Source: Oscillospiraceae bacterium (GTDB taxonomy: Bacteria > Bacillota > Clostridia > Oscillospirales > CAG-272). From it: a DNA stretch of 7,025 nucleotides. Below are positions 1-6,367 of this stretch, one piece after another. Below the pieces are notes generated by a model. It was given only the letters and a program-made list of their open reading frames with translations. It ran no database searches and was not told where the DNA came from. The translations under genes and the position numbers were made by a program. The stretch covers positions 1 through 7,025 of the forward strand of contig SVQS01000096.1 of the NCBI GenBank assembly GCA_015065205.1. The letters are read 5' to 3'. Position 1 is the first letter of the stretch; each line of letters opens with the position of its first letter.

Positions 1-3000
1 AACAGCCTTCTTCATTTCGAGCTGGCAGTTCTGCATTGTGCCCTTAATACCGTGCATTTCGCAAGGAGCGTAGCCGATGATAAGGGAAGGACCGTGGTAA
101 GCTTCTGCTTCCTTGAGAGCCTTGAGGAGCTGGTTCATATCAGCGCCCATAGCAACCTGTGCTACGTAAACGTAGCCATAGGACATAGCGATTTCTGCAA
201 GGTTCTTCTTGCCGATAGCCTTACCTGCTGCTGCGAACTGTGCAACCTGACCGATTTGAGAAGCCTTGGACGCCTGTCCACCGGTGTTGGAGTAAACTTC
301 GGTATCGAATACGAATACGTTTACGTCTTCGCCGGATGCGAGAACGTGGTCAAGACCGCCAAAGCCGATGTCGTATGCCCAACCGTCACCACCAAAGATC
401 CATACGGACTTCTTGGAGAGGTAATCCTTTTCAGCAAGGATTGCGGGAGCTACGGGGCAGCCTTGTGCTGCAGCCTTTTCGAGCTCAACTACGAGAGCGG
501 CGGTAGCTTCGGTGTTCTTTTCGCCGTCGTCTGCGGTTGCGAGGTAAGCCTCTGCAGCAGCCTTGAATTCAGCGGATGCCTTGTCGGAAGCAGCCATTTC
601 TGCAACCTTGCCCATCAGGCGGTCGCGAATGGTCTTTTGACCGAGGGCGATGCCGAGACCGTGCTCTGCGTTATCCTCGAACAGGGAGTTGCCCCAAGCG
701 GGACCGCGGCCGGATTCACGGTTAACGGTGTAGGGAGTTGCGGGAGCGGAGCCACCCCAAATGGAGGAGCATCCGGTTGCGTTGGAGATATACATTCTCT
801 CGCCGAAGAGTTGTGTTACAAGGCGAGCGTAAGAGGTCTCAGCACAGCCTGCGCAAGAGCCGGAGAACTCAAGCAGGGGCTGCTTGAACTGGCTGCCTTT
901 AACGGTTGCGTTGATGAGTTCTTTCTTTTCGGATACGTTAGCAACAGCGTAATCCCAAGGAGCCTGTTGGTCTGCTTGTGTAGAAGCGAGAACCATTTCA
1001 AGAGGATTGCCCATCTTAGGATTGTTGTTTACAGGGCAAGCCTTAACGCAGAGGGTACAACCCATGCAGTCTGCGGGGGAGATAGCCATTGTAAACTTGT
1101 AGTTGGTCTTAATAACGGGTTTAGCGGTAAACTTGGTAGCTGCGGGAGCATTAGCAGCCTCTTCTTCGGTCATCGCGTAAGGACGGATGCACGCGTGAGG
1201 ACATACGAATGCACAGCTGTTACATTGGATACAAGCTTCGGGGTTCCAGGTAGGAACGTAAACGGCAACGCCGCGCTTCTCGGATGCGGTAGAACCTTGC
1301 GGGAAGGTACCGTCAACATACTCGGAGAAAGCGGAAACGGGGAGGCTGTCGCCTGCCATAGCGTTGGTGGGGTTAACAACGTTGTTAACGAACTTTTCAA
1401 GGTCAGCTCTCTTGCTGGTAAATGCAGCCTTAGGAGCATCGGGAGCACAGTTCTTCCAAGCCTCGGGAACCTTAACTTCAACGTAAGCGTCAGCGCCTGC
1501 ATCGATAGCGGCATAGTTGAGGTCAACGATTGCTTGGCCCTTCTTAATGTAGGACTTGTAAGCAGCCTTCTTCATGTACTCGATTGCTTCATCCTTAGGA
1601 AGAATGTTTGCAAGAGAGAAGAATGCGGACTGCAGAACGGTGTTCTTAACCTTTGCGTTACCGATCTTTTTGGTAGCAATGGTAGTAGCGTCAATGATGA
1701 TGAACTTGATGTTGTTGTTGGCGATGTAAGCCTTAACCTGACCGGGCAGATGCTCGTCAAGCTCGTCAACAGACCAAGCGCAGTCAAGAAGGAACGTACC
1801 GCCGGGCTTAACGTCGGAGATCATATCATACTTCTTGAGGTAAGCGGAGTTGTGGCAAGCAACGAAGTTTGCCTTGTTGATATAGTAGGAAGACTTGATG
1901 GGGCTATCACCGAAGCGGAGGTGAGAAATGGTGATACCGGAGGTCTTCTTGGAGTCGTATTGGAAGTACGCTTGAATGTACTTGTCGGTGTGGTCACCGA
2001 TGATCTTGATGGAGTTCTTGTTAGCACCAACGGTACCGTCGCCGCCAAGACCCCAGAACTTGCAGGAGATGGTGTCAGCGGATGCGGTATCCGGAACTGC
2101 GGTCTCCTCAAGGGAGTGACCGGTAACGTCGTCTACGATGCCAATGGTAAAGCCGTTCTTGGGCTCTGCCTTATCGAGGTTTGCATAAACTGCAAAGATG
2201 GAAGCGGGAGTGGTATCCTTGGAGCCGAGACCGTAACGACCGCCAACGATGGTAGCCTTGGTACCGGTGGTAGCAAGAGCGGTAACAACGTCGAGGTAGA
2301 GGGGATCGCCAAGAGCGCCGGGCTCTTTGGTTCTGTCAAGAACTGCGATCTTCTTAACGGTTGCGGGAATAGCCTCTGCGAGCTTTTCTGCAACGAAGGG
2401 ACGGTACAGACGAACCTTTACAAGACCAACCTTTTCACCCTGAGCGAGCTTGAAGTTGATAACTTCTTCGATAGCGTCACAAACGGAACCCATAGCGATG
2501 ATGATCTTTTCGGCATCGGGAGCACCGTAGTAGTTGAACAGCTTGTAGTCGGTGCCGAGCTTGGCATTGACCTTGTCCATATATTCCTCAACGATTGCAG
2601 GGAGTGCATCGTAGTAGGGGTTGCAAGCTTCTCTGTGTTGGAAGAAGATGTCACCGTTCTCAGCGGAGCCGCGGAGAACAGGGTGCTCAGGATTGAGTGC
2701 GCGAGCGCGGAATGCGGCGATAGCATCCTTATCAACCATTTCTTCAAGATCCTTGTAGTCCCAAGCTTCGATCTTTTGGATCTCGTGAGAGGTACGGAAA
2801 CCGTCGAAGAAGTTGAGGAAAGGAACGCGACCCTTAATGGTAGCGAGGTGTGCAACAGCACCCAGGTCCATAATTTCCTGTTGGTTGGATTCAGCCATCA
2901 TAGCAAAACCGGTTTGACGGCACGCGTAAACGTCGGAGTGATCACCGAAGATGTTGAGCGCGTGAGATGCTACGCAACGAGCGGAAACGTGGATAACGCA

Positions 3001-3345
3001 GGGGAGAAGCTCACCGGCGATCTTATACATATTGGGGATCATCAAAAGCAGACCCTGAGAAGCGGTGTAGGTGGTGGTGAGAGCACCTGCTGCCAAGGAA
3101 CCGTGAACGGCACCTGCAGCACCTGCTTCAGACTGCATCTCCATCATCTTAACAGTGTCACCGAAGATGTTTCTTGCGGGCTCACCAAAAATGTTTTTGT
3201 CGGTAGCAGCCCAGGTGTCGGTTACTTCTGCCATGGGAGAGGAAGGAGTAATCGGGTAGATTGCGGCAACCTCCGTAAACGCGTAGGATACGTGCGCGGC
3301 GGCGGTGTTACCGTCCATTGAAATCTTTCTTCTTTCAATAGCCAT
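1..3345 (-). CDS. nifJ: Pyruvate:ferredoxin (flavodoxin) oxidoreductase, 3' end cut by window edge
   Basis: Oxidises pyruvate with CoA to acetyl-CoA and CO2 and reduces ferredoxin or flavodoxin; a cytoplasmic thiamine-diphosphate iron-sulfur enzyme central to fermentation. The minus strand reads open from the ATG at 3345 to base 1, giving 1115 codons with no stop in view. Single-chain family members are about 1170-1200 residues, so about 60 C-terminal residues are missing only because the window ends. Seen in order: N-terminal pyrimidine-binding domain with YPITPSSPM at 30-38 and QSEAGA near 71-76, whose E73 is the probable ThDP glutamate; a two-cluster ferredoxin domain with C705/C708/C711/C715 and C760/C763/C766/C770; proximal 4Fe-4S ligands C831, C834, C859 and probably C1095; and a ThDP/Mg motif G986-D987-G988 with SNTGGQ at 1019-1024. 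The start fits the family N-terminus (MDGNTAAAH at 10-18) and has AGGAGG 11 nt upstream. Codons TTA, CTA and TCA are absent after codon 9, a sign of strong expression. Divergent from the transketolase operon. Confidence 0.97.
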   Translation of the reverse strand, partial: MAIERRKISMDGNTAAAHVSYAFTEVAAIYPITPSSPMAEVTDTWAATDKNIFGEPARNIFGDTVKMMEMQSEAGAAGAVHGSLAAGALTTTYTASQGLLLMIPNMYKIAGELLPCVIHVSARCVASHALNIFGDHSDVYACRQTGFAMMAESNQQEIMDLGAVAHLATIKGRVPFLNFFDGFRTSHEIQKIEAWDYKDLEEMVDKDAIAAFRARALNPEHPVLRGSAENGDIFFQHREACNPYYDALPAIVEEYMDKVNAKLGTDYKLFNYYGAPDAEKIIIAMGSVCDAIEEVINFKLAQGEKVGLVKVRLYRPFVAEKLAEAIPATVKKIAVLDRTKEPGALGDPLYLDVVTALATTGTKATIVGGRYGLGSKDTTPASIFAVYANLDKAEPKNGFTIGIVDDVTGHSLEETAVPDTASADTISCKFWGLGGDGTVGANKNSIKIIGDHTDKYIQAYFQYDSKKTSGITISHLRFGDSPIKSSYYINKANFVACHNSAYLKKYDMISDVKPGGTFLLDCAWSVDELDEHLPGQVKAYIANNNIKFIIIDATTIATKKIGNAKVKNTVLQSAFFSLANILPKDEAIEYMKKAAYKSYIKKGQAIVDLNYAAIDAGADAYVEVKVPEAWKNCAPDAPKAAFTSKRADLEKFVNNVVNPTNAMAGDSLPVSAFSEYVDGTFPQGSTASEKRGVAVYVPTWNPEACIQCNSCAFVCPHACIRPYAMTEEEAANAPAATKFTAKPVIKTNYKFTMAISPADCMGCTLCVKACPVNNNPKMGNPLEMVLASTQADQQAPWDYAVANVSEKKELINATVKGSQFKQPLLEFSGSCAGCAETSYARLVTQLFGERMYISNATGCSSIWGGSAPATPYTVNRESGRGPAWGNSLFEDNAEHGLGIALGQKTIRDRLMGKVAEMAASDKASAEFKAAAEAYLATADDGEKNTEATAALVVELEKAAAQGCPVAPAILAEKDYLSKKSVWIFGGDGWAYDIGFGGLDHVLASGEDVNVFVFDTEVYSNTGGQASKASQIGQVAQFAAAGKAIGKKNLAEIAMSYGYVYVAQVAMGADMNQLLKALKEAEAYHGPSLIIGYAPCEMHGIKGTMQNCQLEMKKAV

Positions 3346-3356
3346 TGGAAATAAAT

Positions 3357-3362
3357 CCTCCT
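3357..3362 (-). promoter_or_regulatory. Ribosome binding site of the pyruvate:ferredoxin oxidoreductase gene
   Basis: AGGAGG on the minus strand, 11 nt before the ATG at 3345; the spacing is slightly long. It directly abuts an A/T-only tandem repeat of a 7-mer (ATTTAAT twice on the minus strand, 3363-3376), so the 5' side of the site should be unstructured in mRNA. That would suit a highly translated gene, but this last point is inference. Confidence 0.85.
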
Positions 3363-3405
3363 ATTAAATATTAAATAAAAGATGATAATTTCTATCTCAT
3401 CCCAT

Positions 3406-3434
3406 ATCATAACATAAAACGCGAAAAAAGTAAA
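3406..3434 (-). promoter_or_regulatory. Sigma-A type promoter for the pyruvate:ferredoxin oxidoreductase gene
   Basis: Read on the minus strand: -35 TTTACT (3434-3429, 4 of 6 matches), a 17-nt spacer, then -10 TATGAT (3411-3406, 5 of 6). A TG one base upstream of the -10 makes it an extended -10 element. Predicted transcription start is near 3399, leaving a leader of about 54 nt. The leader holds a weak 5-bp hairpin at most; I see no riboswitch or T-box. Confidence 0.65.
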
Positions 3435-3523
3435 GGGTTTTTTCAAAAAATGTCTAAAAAATATCAATGGTAGCGCAAAAAGATGCTGGAAAAAAGAGAA
3501 AGGGCAAGAAAGAGAGATAGGAA

Positions 3524-3542
3524 TTAACAGTAAAGTTAACAG
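3524..3542. repeat. Short direct repeat and dyad, possible operator
   Basis: TTAACAG occurs twice (3524-3530 and 3536-3542), starting 12 bp apart. The same bases form a dyad, TTAAC (3524-3528) and GTTAA (3535-3539), separated by 6 bp. It lies roughly 90 bp upstream of the predicted oxidoreductase -35 and about 205 bp upstream of the transketolase -35. A regulator site is possible; short AT-rich repeats also arise by chance, so this is weak. Confidence 0.25.
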
Positions 3543-3602
3543 AAAGCAATCAATTAGAATGGCATACAGAAATATTTTTGGTGATTGTACATCAAAAAGC
3601 GC

Positions 3603-3659
3603 GGGCGACCTAATGAAAGGCGGCAAGCAGCCACGAGATTGCAAGCAATCTCTTCGCCC
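3603..3659. repeat. Folded repeat-like block with nested inverted repeats
   Basis: An outer pair GGGCGA (3603-3608) and TCGCCC (3654-3659) encloses an 8-bp perfect inverted repeat, GAGATTGC (3635-3642) and GCAATCTC (3645-3652), separated by AA. A weak third stem, GGC/GCC, may form within 3619-3632. Composition is clearly richer in GC than the flanks, suggesting an inserted interspersed element rather than a native leader. It lies outside both predicted transcripts, so a role as cis-acting RNA is unlikely. From one copy I cannot prove it is repeated in the genome. Confidence 0.5.
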
Positions 3660-3677
3660 CTATCAAGTATCATATAA

Positions 3678-3691
3678 CTCTGCACTCTGCA
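3678..3691. repeat. Two tandem copies of CTCTGCA
   Basis: CTCTGCA at 3678-3684 is followed at once by CTCTGCA at 3685-3691. It lies 19 bp from the folded block at 3603-3659 and may be part of the same element. Two copies of a 7-mer are suggestive, not proof. Confidence 0.4.
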
Positions 3692-3746
3692 CTTTCTTAC
3701 ATTCTTGTTCCATTGAAAACCAATCTTCTGTTTTTTCTTTTTCATA

Positions 3747-3775
3747 TTGACAAATATTTATAATTGGGATATAAT
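3747..3775 (+). promoter_or_regulatory. Perfect-consensus sigma-A promoter of the transketolase operon
   Basis: TTGACA (3747-3752), exactly 17 bp, then TATAAT (3770-3775): both hexamers and the spacing match the consensus fully. Transcription should begin near 3782, about 28 nt before the ATG at 3810. The short leader has room for a ribosome binding site only, with no riboswitch. The longer open frame that begins with a TTG at 3747 would start inside the -35 box, so that start is excluded. Confidence 0.9.
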
Positions 3776-3798
3776 AAGAGGGAAGTCTGAACCCTGTG

Positions 3799-3803
3799 GG
3801 AGG
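3799..3803 (+). promoter_or_regulatory. Ribosome binding site fixing the transketolase N-subunit start
   Basis: GGAGG with a 6-nt spacer to the ATG at 3810. This and the promoter position select that ATG over the upstream in-frame TTG. Confidence 0.85.
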
Positions 3804-3809
3804 TACAAA

Positions 3810-4631
3810 ATGGAGCAAAACAAACTGCAAGCGTTGCGTGAGGCTGCAAGACAGATCCGCATTGGCATTATCAAGAGTACAAACGCGGCAAAATCGGGAC
3901 ATCCCGGTGGTTCGCTTTCCATCGCCGACATTCTGGCGTATCTGTATTTTGAAGAAATGAATATAGACCCCGCAAACCCCGCAATGCCCGAGAGAGACCG
4001 TTTTGTTCTTTCAAAAGGTCACTGCGCGCCGGGGCTTTATTCCGCGCTCGCAAACCGCGGTTATTTCCCCGTGGAGGAATTGACAACGCTCCGTAAAATC
4101 GGCGCACGCCTGCAAGGTCACCCCGATATGACACTTACGCCCGGCGTGGATATGTCGGCAGGTTCACTCGGGCTTGGCATCAGCTCTGCGGCAGGAATGG
4201 CGCTGGCAGGCAAGATCGATGGCAAGGACTATCGCGTTTACACCATCGTTGGCGACGGTGAAAGCGAAGAGGGACAGGTTTGGGAGGCTTGCATGTTTGC
4301 ATCCCACTATCAGCTCGACAACCTCTGCGTCATTATCGACTGGAACGGACTGCAAATCGACGGCCCTGTTACCGAGGTTATGAACCCCACACCCCACGAT
4401 AAAAAACTCGAAGCATTCGGCTTCCACGTTATTTCCATCGACGGTCACGATTTCGAGCAAATCGAAGCGGCTTTCAATGAAGCAAAAACTGTTAAGGGCA
4501 AGCCCACCGCCATCGTTGCAAAAACAGTCAAGGGCAAGGGTGTATCCTTTATGGAAAACAAGGTCAATTGGCACGGCGCCGCTCCCAACGATGAGCAATG
4601 CGACGCGGCGTTGGCTGAACTGAATGCGTAA
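3810..4631 (+). CDS. Transketolase, N-terminal (ThDP/Mg-binding) subunit
   Basis: The 273-residue cofactor-binding half of a split transketolase. With the next gene it should transfer two-carbon ketol units between sugar phosphates in the non-oxidative pentose phosphate pathway, in the cytoplasm. Seen: SGHPGG at 29-34 (H31), LSKGH at 67-71 (H71), QGHPD at 102-106 (H104), SAGSLGLG at 116-123, and the ThDP/Mg signature GDGESEEGQ at 148-156 closed by N179 in DWNG. Length is usual for split N-subunits and about 40% of a one-piece transketolase. The ATG is set by GGAGG 6 nt upstream and a perfect promoter. The stop TAA (4629-4631) overlaps the ribosome binding site of the next gene. No motif is missing. 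Related split pairs can act in other sugar pathways (for example apulose-phosphate transketolase), but no sugar-catabolism genes are adjacent, so the general role is favoured. Confidence 0.95.
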   Translation: MEQNKLQALREAARQIRIGIIKSTNAAKSGHPGGSLSIADILAYLYFEEMNIDPANPAMPERDRFVLSKGHCAPGLYSALANRGYFPVEELTTLRKIGARLQGHPDMTLTPGVDMSAGSLGLGISSAAGMALAGKIDGKDYRVYTIVGDGESEEGQVWEACMFASHYQLDNLCVIIDWNGLQIDGPVTEVMNPTPHDKKLEAFGFHVISIDGHDFEQIEAAFNEAKTVKGKPTAIVAKTVKGKGVSFMENKVNWHGAAPNDEQCDAALAELNA

Positions 4632-4636
4632 GGAGG
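4630..4636 (+). promoter_or_regulatory. Ribosome binding site of the transketolase C-subunit
   Basis: AAGGAGG overlaps the last two bases of the upstream stop codon and sits 8 nt before the ATG at 4645. It rules out the in-frame ATG at 4624, which lies upstream of the site. The overlap favours coupled translation and equal subunit amounts. Confidence 0.85.
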
Positions 4637-4644
4637 GTATCAAA

Positions 4645-5586
4645 ATGGCAGAAAAATTGGCTACCAGAGAAGCATACGGCTCGGCTCTTGTTGAGCTTGC
4701 AGAAAAGTGCGATTTTGTGGTTCTTGATGCCGACCTCGCAGAGGCGACAAAGACTATCAAGTTTAAAAAGGCGTGCCCCGAGAGATTCTTTGATTGCGGC
4801 ATTGCCGAGGGCAATATGATGAGCGTGGCGGCAGGAATCGCCACCACCGGCAAGACTGTGTTTGCATCTAGCTTTGCAATGTTCGCCGCAGGCAGAGCAT
4901 TCGAGCAGGTGCGCAACTCCATCGGTTACCCTCATCTCAACGTTAAAATTGGCGCAACCCACGCAGGCATCACCGTTGGCGAGGACGGCGCAACCCACCA
5001 ATGCAACGAGGATATCGCCCTGATGCGTACCATCCCCGGTATGACCATCGTCAACCCCTCGGATGCAGTTGAAGCAAGAGCGGCAGTTGAAGCGGCTCTG
5101 ACAACAGATGGCCCGTTCTATCTTCGTTTTGGACGCTTTGCCGTTCCGGTCATCAACGACACCCCCGACTACAAGTTCGAGCTTGGCAAGGGCGTTTGCG
5201 TTGCCGACGGTAAGGATGTCACCATCGTGGCAACCGGATTGATGGTTTCTCTCGCGCTTGAGGCGAAAGAGCTCCTCGCAGAGGACGGAATTGATGCACG
5301 TATCATCAATATTCACACCATCAAGCCCATCGATAAAGATATTTTGGCAAAGGCTGCCGAGGAGACCGGCGCACTCGTTACCGCCGAGGAGCACAACATC
5401 ATTGGCGGACTTGGTGCAGCCGTAACCGAGGCAATTTGCGAGAGCTGTCCCGTTCCCGTCATTCGCGTTGGTATGAATGACACCTACGGACATTCGGGTA
5501 CTGTTCCCGCGCTTCTCGAAGCGTACGGACTCACCCCCGCAAAGATTGCCGAAGCCGCAAAAAAGGCGATTTCGATGAAGAAATAA
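4645..5586 (+). CDS. Transketolase, C-terminal (pyrimidine-binding) subunit
   Basis: The 313-residue partner of the preceding gene. It supplies the domain that binds the aminopyrimidine ring of ThDP plus the C-terminal domain. Seen: IAEGNM at 53-58, where E55 is the expected catalytic glutamate that activates ThDP; FASSFAMF near 73-80; AGITVGEDGATHQ at 107-119 with H106 just before it, matching the transketolase signature; and a C-terminal region with EEHNIIGGLG, typical of the transketolase C-terminal domain that follows the pyrimidine domain. Both halves end and begin at the usual break point between the two ThDP domains, so this is an established split form and not a frameshifted single gene: there is a clean TAA, a 13-bp gap and a separate strong ribosome binding site. 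Start chosen at 4645 rather than 4624 for that reason. Same operon and promoter as the N-subunit. Confidence 0.95.
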   Translation: MAEKLATREAYGSALVELAEKCDFVVLDADLAEATKTIKFKKACPERFFDCGIAEGNMMSVAAGIATTGKTVFASSFAMFAAGRAFEQVRNSIGYPHLNVKIGATHAGITVGEDGATHQCNEDIALMRTIPGMTIVNPSDAVEARAAVEAALTTDGPFYLRFGRFAVPVINDTPDYKFELGKGVCVADGKDVTIVATGLMVSLALEAKELLAEDGIDARIINIHTIKPIDKDILAKAAEETGALVTAEEHNIIGGLGAAVTEAICESCPVPVIRVGMNDTYGHSGTVPALLEAYGLTPAKIAEAAKKAISMKK

Positions 5587-5588
5587 AC

Positions 5589-5625
5589 CATCGTGGGGAA
5601 GAGAGCCGAGCTTTCTTCCCCGATG
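5589..5625 (+). terminator. Hairpin just after the transketolase operon, weak terminator candidate
   Basis: Bases 5589-5592 and 5595-5605 pair with 5611-5625 to give about 15 bp (one G-T pair) with a 2-nt bulge and a 5-nt loop, starting 2 bp after the stop codon. The stem is strong, but no T-run follows (the next bases are TGATGTAAAA). It may therefore protect the mRNA 3' end or act as a poor terminator rather than a classical intrinsic one. Confidence 0.45.
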
Positions 5626-5662
5626 TGATGTAAAATAAGGCTTATGTTGTAAAATCGAAACG

Positions 5663-5733
5663 GTAGGGCGGGGGCTTGCTCCCGCCGCCGAGATTTTTGC
5701 AAACAAAGCGGCGGGAGCAAGCCCCCGCCCTAC
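5663..5733. repeat. Perfect 26-bp inverted repeat, REP/MITE-like palindromic element
   Basis: Arm 5663-5688 pairs without mismatch with 5708-5733; the loop is 19 nt and AT-rich. Arms begin GTAGGGCGGGGGC and end in CCCGCC-rich sequence, far richer in GC than the surroundings. It is not followed by a T-run, so it is not a standard terminator. GC-rich palindromes of this look recur between genes in many Clostridia, which makes a mobile or REP-type repeat the likely identity; a single copy here cannot show that. It would form a very stable hairpin in any transcript running from transketolase into maf. Confidence 0.75.
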
Positions 5734-5741
5734 GAGATAAT

Positions 5742-5775
5742 ATGAAAGGAAACAGAGCCACCTCTGTGTAACACT
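5742..5775 (+). promoter_or_regulatory. maf leader: distant ribosome binding site, hairpin, 9-codon open frame
   Basis: The only purine-rich ribosome binding site candidate, AAAGGA (5745-5750), lies 25 nt from the ATG, too far for normal use. Between them ACAGAG (5752-5757) can pair with CTCTGT (5762-5767) around a 4-nt loop. If folded, the effective spacing drops to about 9 nt. The same bases encode a 9-codon frame (MKGNRATSV, 5742-5771) that ends 4 nt before the maf ATG. No good sigma-A promoter is visible between 5587 and 5775, so maf may depend on readthrough from transketolase. Confidence 0.4.
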
Positions 5776-6363
5776 ATGAAATACATTTTGGCATCCAAAT
5801 CTCCGCGCCGTCGCGAGATTTTGGAAATGCTTGGCGTCAAATTCGAGGTCATTACCTTGGAGGCTGACGAGAGCAGTGACATCACCAATCCCTACAAGCT
5901 TGTTGAGGAGCTTTCTCTCCGCAAGGGAATCGCTGTGCGCGATGCTCTGATTGCAGAGGGACGTGACCTTTCCGACACGGTCATCATTTCGTCGGATACC
6001 ATCGTCGCCATTGACGGTGAAATCTTAGGCAAGCCCCACGACGAAGAGGACGCAAAAAGAATGCTTCGCCTTTATTCGGGCAGAGATCACGAGGTCGTCA
6101 GCGGTATTTGCCTCATCGGCAAGGATGTACAAGGCGTCGCCCACGAGGTCACAACCGTCACCTTTGACGAGATGAATGAAGAGACCATTTGCAACTATGT
6201 TCGTGCCGCAAAGCCCTACGACAAAGCAGGCGCGTATGCCATTCAAGGACTTGCATCGGCATATATCGAGGGCATCAAGGGGGACTATTTCAACGTTGTT
6301 GGACTCCCCGTGCACCGTATGTGCCGCTTACACCAAGAAATTTTCAAAGAAAATTTGCTGTAA
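5776..6363 (+). CDS. maf: Maf family nucleoside triphosphate pyrophosphatase (dTTP/UTP type)
   Basis: A 195-residue cytoplasmic enzyme that hydrolyses certain nucleoside triphosphates, including modified ones, to monophosphate and pyrophosphate; some relatives affect septum formation. Seen: N-terminal LASKSPRRREIL at 5-16, the family's phosphate-binding start; SSDTIV at 72-77 with the conserved acidic D74; LGKP at 84-87; YSGRDHEVVSG at 100-110; and YDKAGAYAIQG at 148-158 followed by GDYFNVVGLP at 169-178. The AYxIQG form is that of the dTTP/UTP-type (YhdE-like) branch rather than the 7-methyl-GTP (YceF-like) branch; that substrate call is inference. Full family length, no defect. The ATG is secure because the conserved domain begins at residue 3 and an in-frame stop lies at 5743-5745. 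The ribosome binding site is unusually far. No obvious terminator follows. Confidence 0.95.
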   Translation: MKYILASKSPRRREILEMLGVKFEVITLEADESSDITNPYKLVEELSLRKGIAVRDALIAEGRDLSDTVIISSDTIVAIDGEILGKPHDEEDAKRMLRLYSGRDHEVVSGICLIGKDVQGVAHEVTTVTFDEMNEETICNYVRAAKPYDKAGAYAIQGLASAYIEGIKGDYFNVVGLPVHRMCRLHQEIFKENLL

Positions 6364-6367
6364 GGGG

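Larger units (their letters stand above)
3346..3809. other. Divergent intergenic control region between oxidoreductase and transketolase
   Basis: This 464-bp stretch contains no gene I can support. From left to right it holds the oxidoreductase ribosome binding site and promoter, an A- and purine-rich stretch (about 3421-3522), a short dyad and direct repeat (3524-3542), a GC-richer folded block (3603-3659) with a small tandem repeat (3678-3691), and the transketolase promoter. Short open frames cross it on both strands, but they lack ribosome binding sites and change composition midway, so I treat them as chance. Confidence 0.8.

Noticed and set aside
52..3321. 1089-codon open frame on the plus strand
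   Set aside because: It is the exact codon-for-codon complement of the oxidoreductase frame. The minus frame carries every expected motif; the plus translation is low-complexity with no family signature. Its openness follows from avoidance of TTA, CTA and TCA.
3346..3399. TPP riboswitch in the oxidoreductase leader
   Set aside because: The leader is only about 54 nt and AT-rich, too short for the two-armed TPP fold, and I see no matching conserved core.
3524..3542. Possible Rex (NADH-sensing repressor) site
   Set aside because: Rex sites in this group are arranged with GTTAA-like arms facing TTAAC-like arms across about 4 bp. Here the order is the reverse, TTAAC then GTTAA across 6 bp, so it does not fit.
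3222..3644. 140-codon minus-strand frame spanning the oxidoreductase start and its promoter
   Set aside because: It crosses the promoter, the ribosome binding site and the gene start in another frame, and passes through the folded repeat block. No support as a protein.
3559..3750. 63-codon plus-strand frame in the divergent intergenic region
   Set aside because: It covers the folded block and tandem repeat, has no ribosome binding site, and ends within the transketolase -35 box. It looks like translated repeat sequence.
4164..4922. 252-codon open frame on the minus strand
   Set aside because: It lies across both transketolase genes on the opposite strand with no ribosome binding site or recognisable domain.
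3810..5586. A single transketolase gene broken by a frameshift
   Set aside because: The break lies at the normal domain boundary, with a clean stop, a 13-bp gap, a strong ribosome binding site and a proper ATG. This is the well-known split form.
4564..5706. 380-codon open frame on the minus strand
   Set aside because: It is antisense to the transketolase C-subunit, which has all catalytic motifs, and it runs into the palindromic repeat. Same codon-bias effect.
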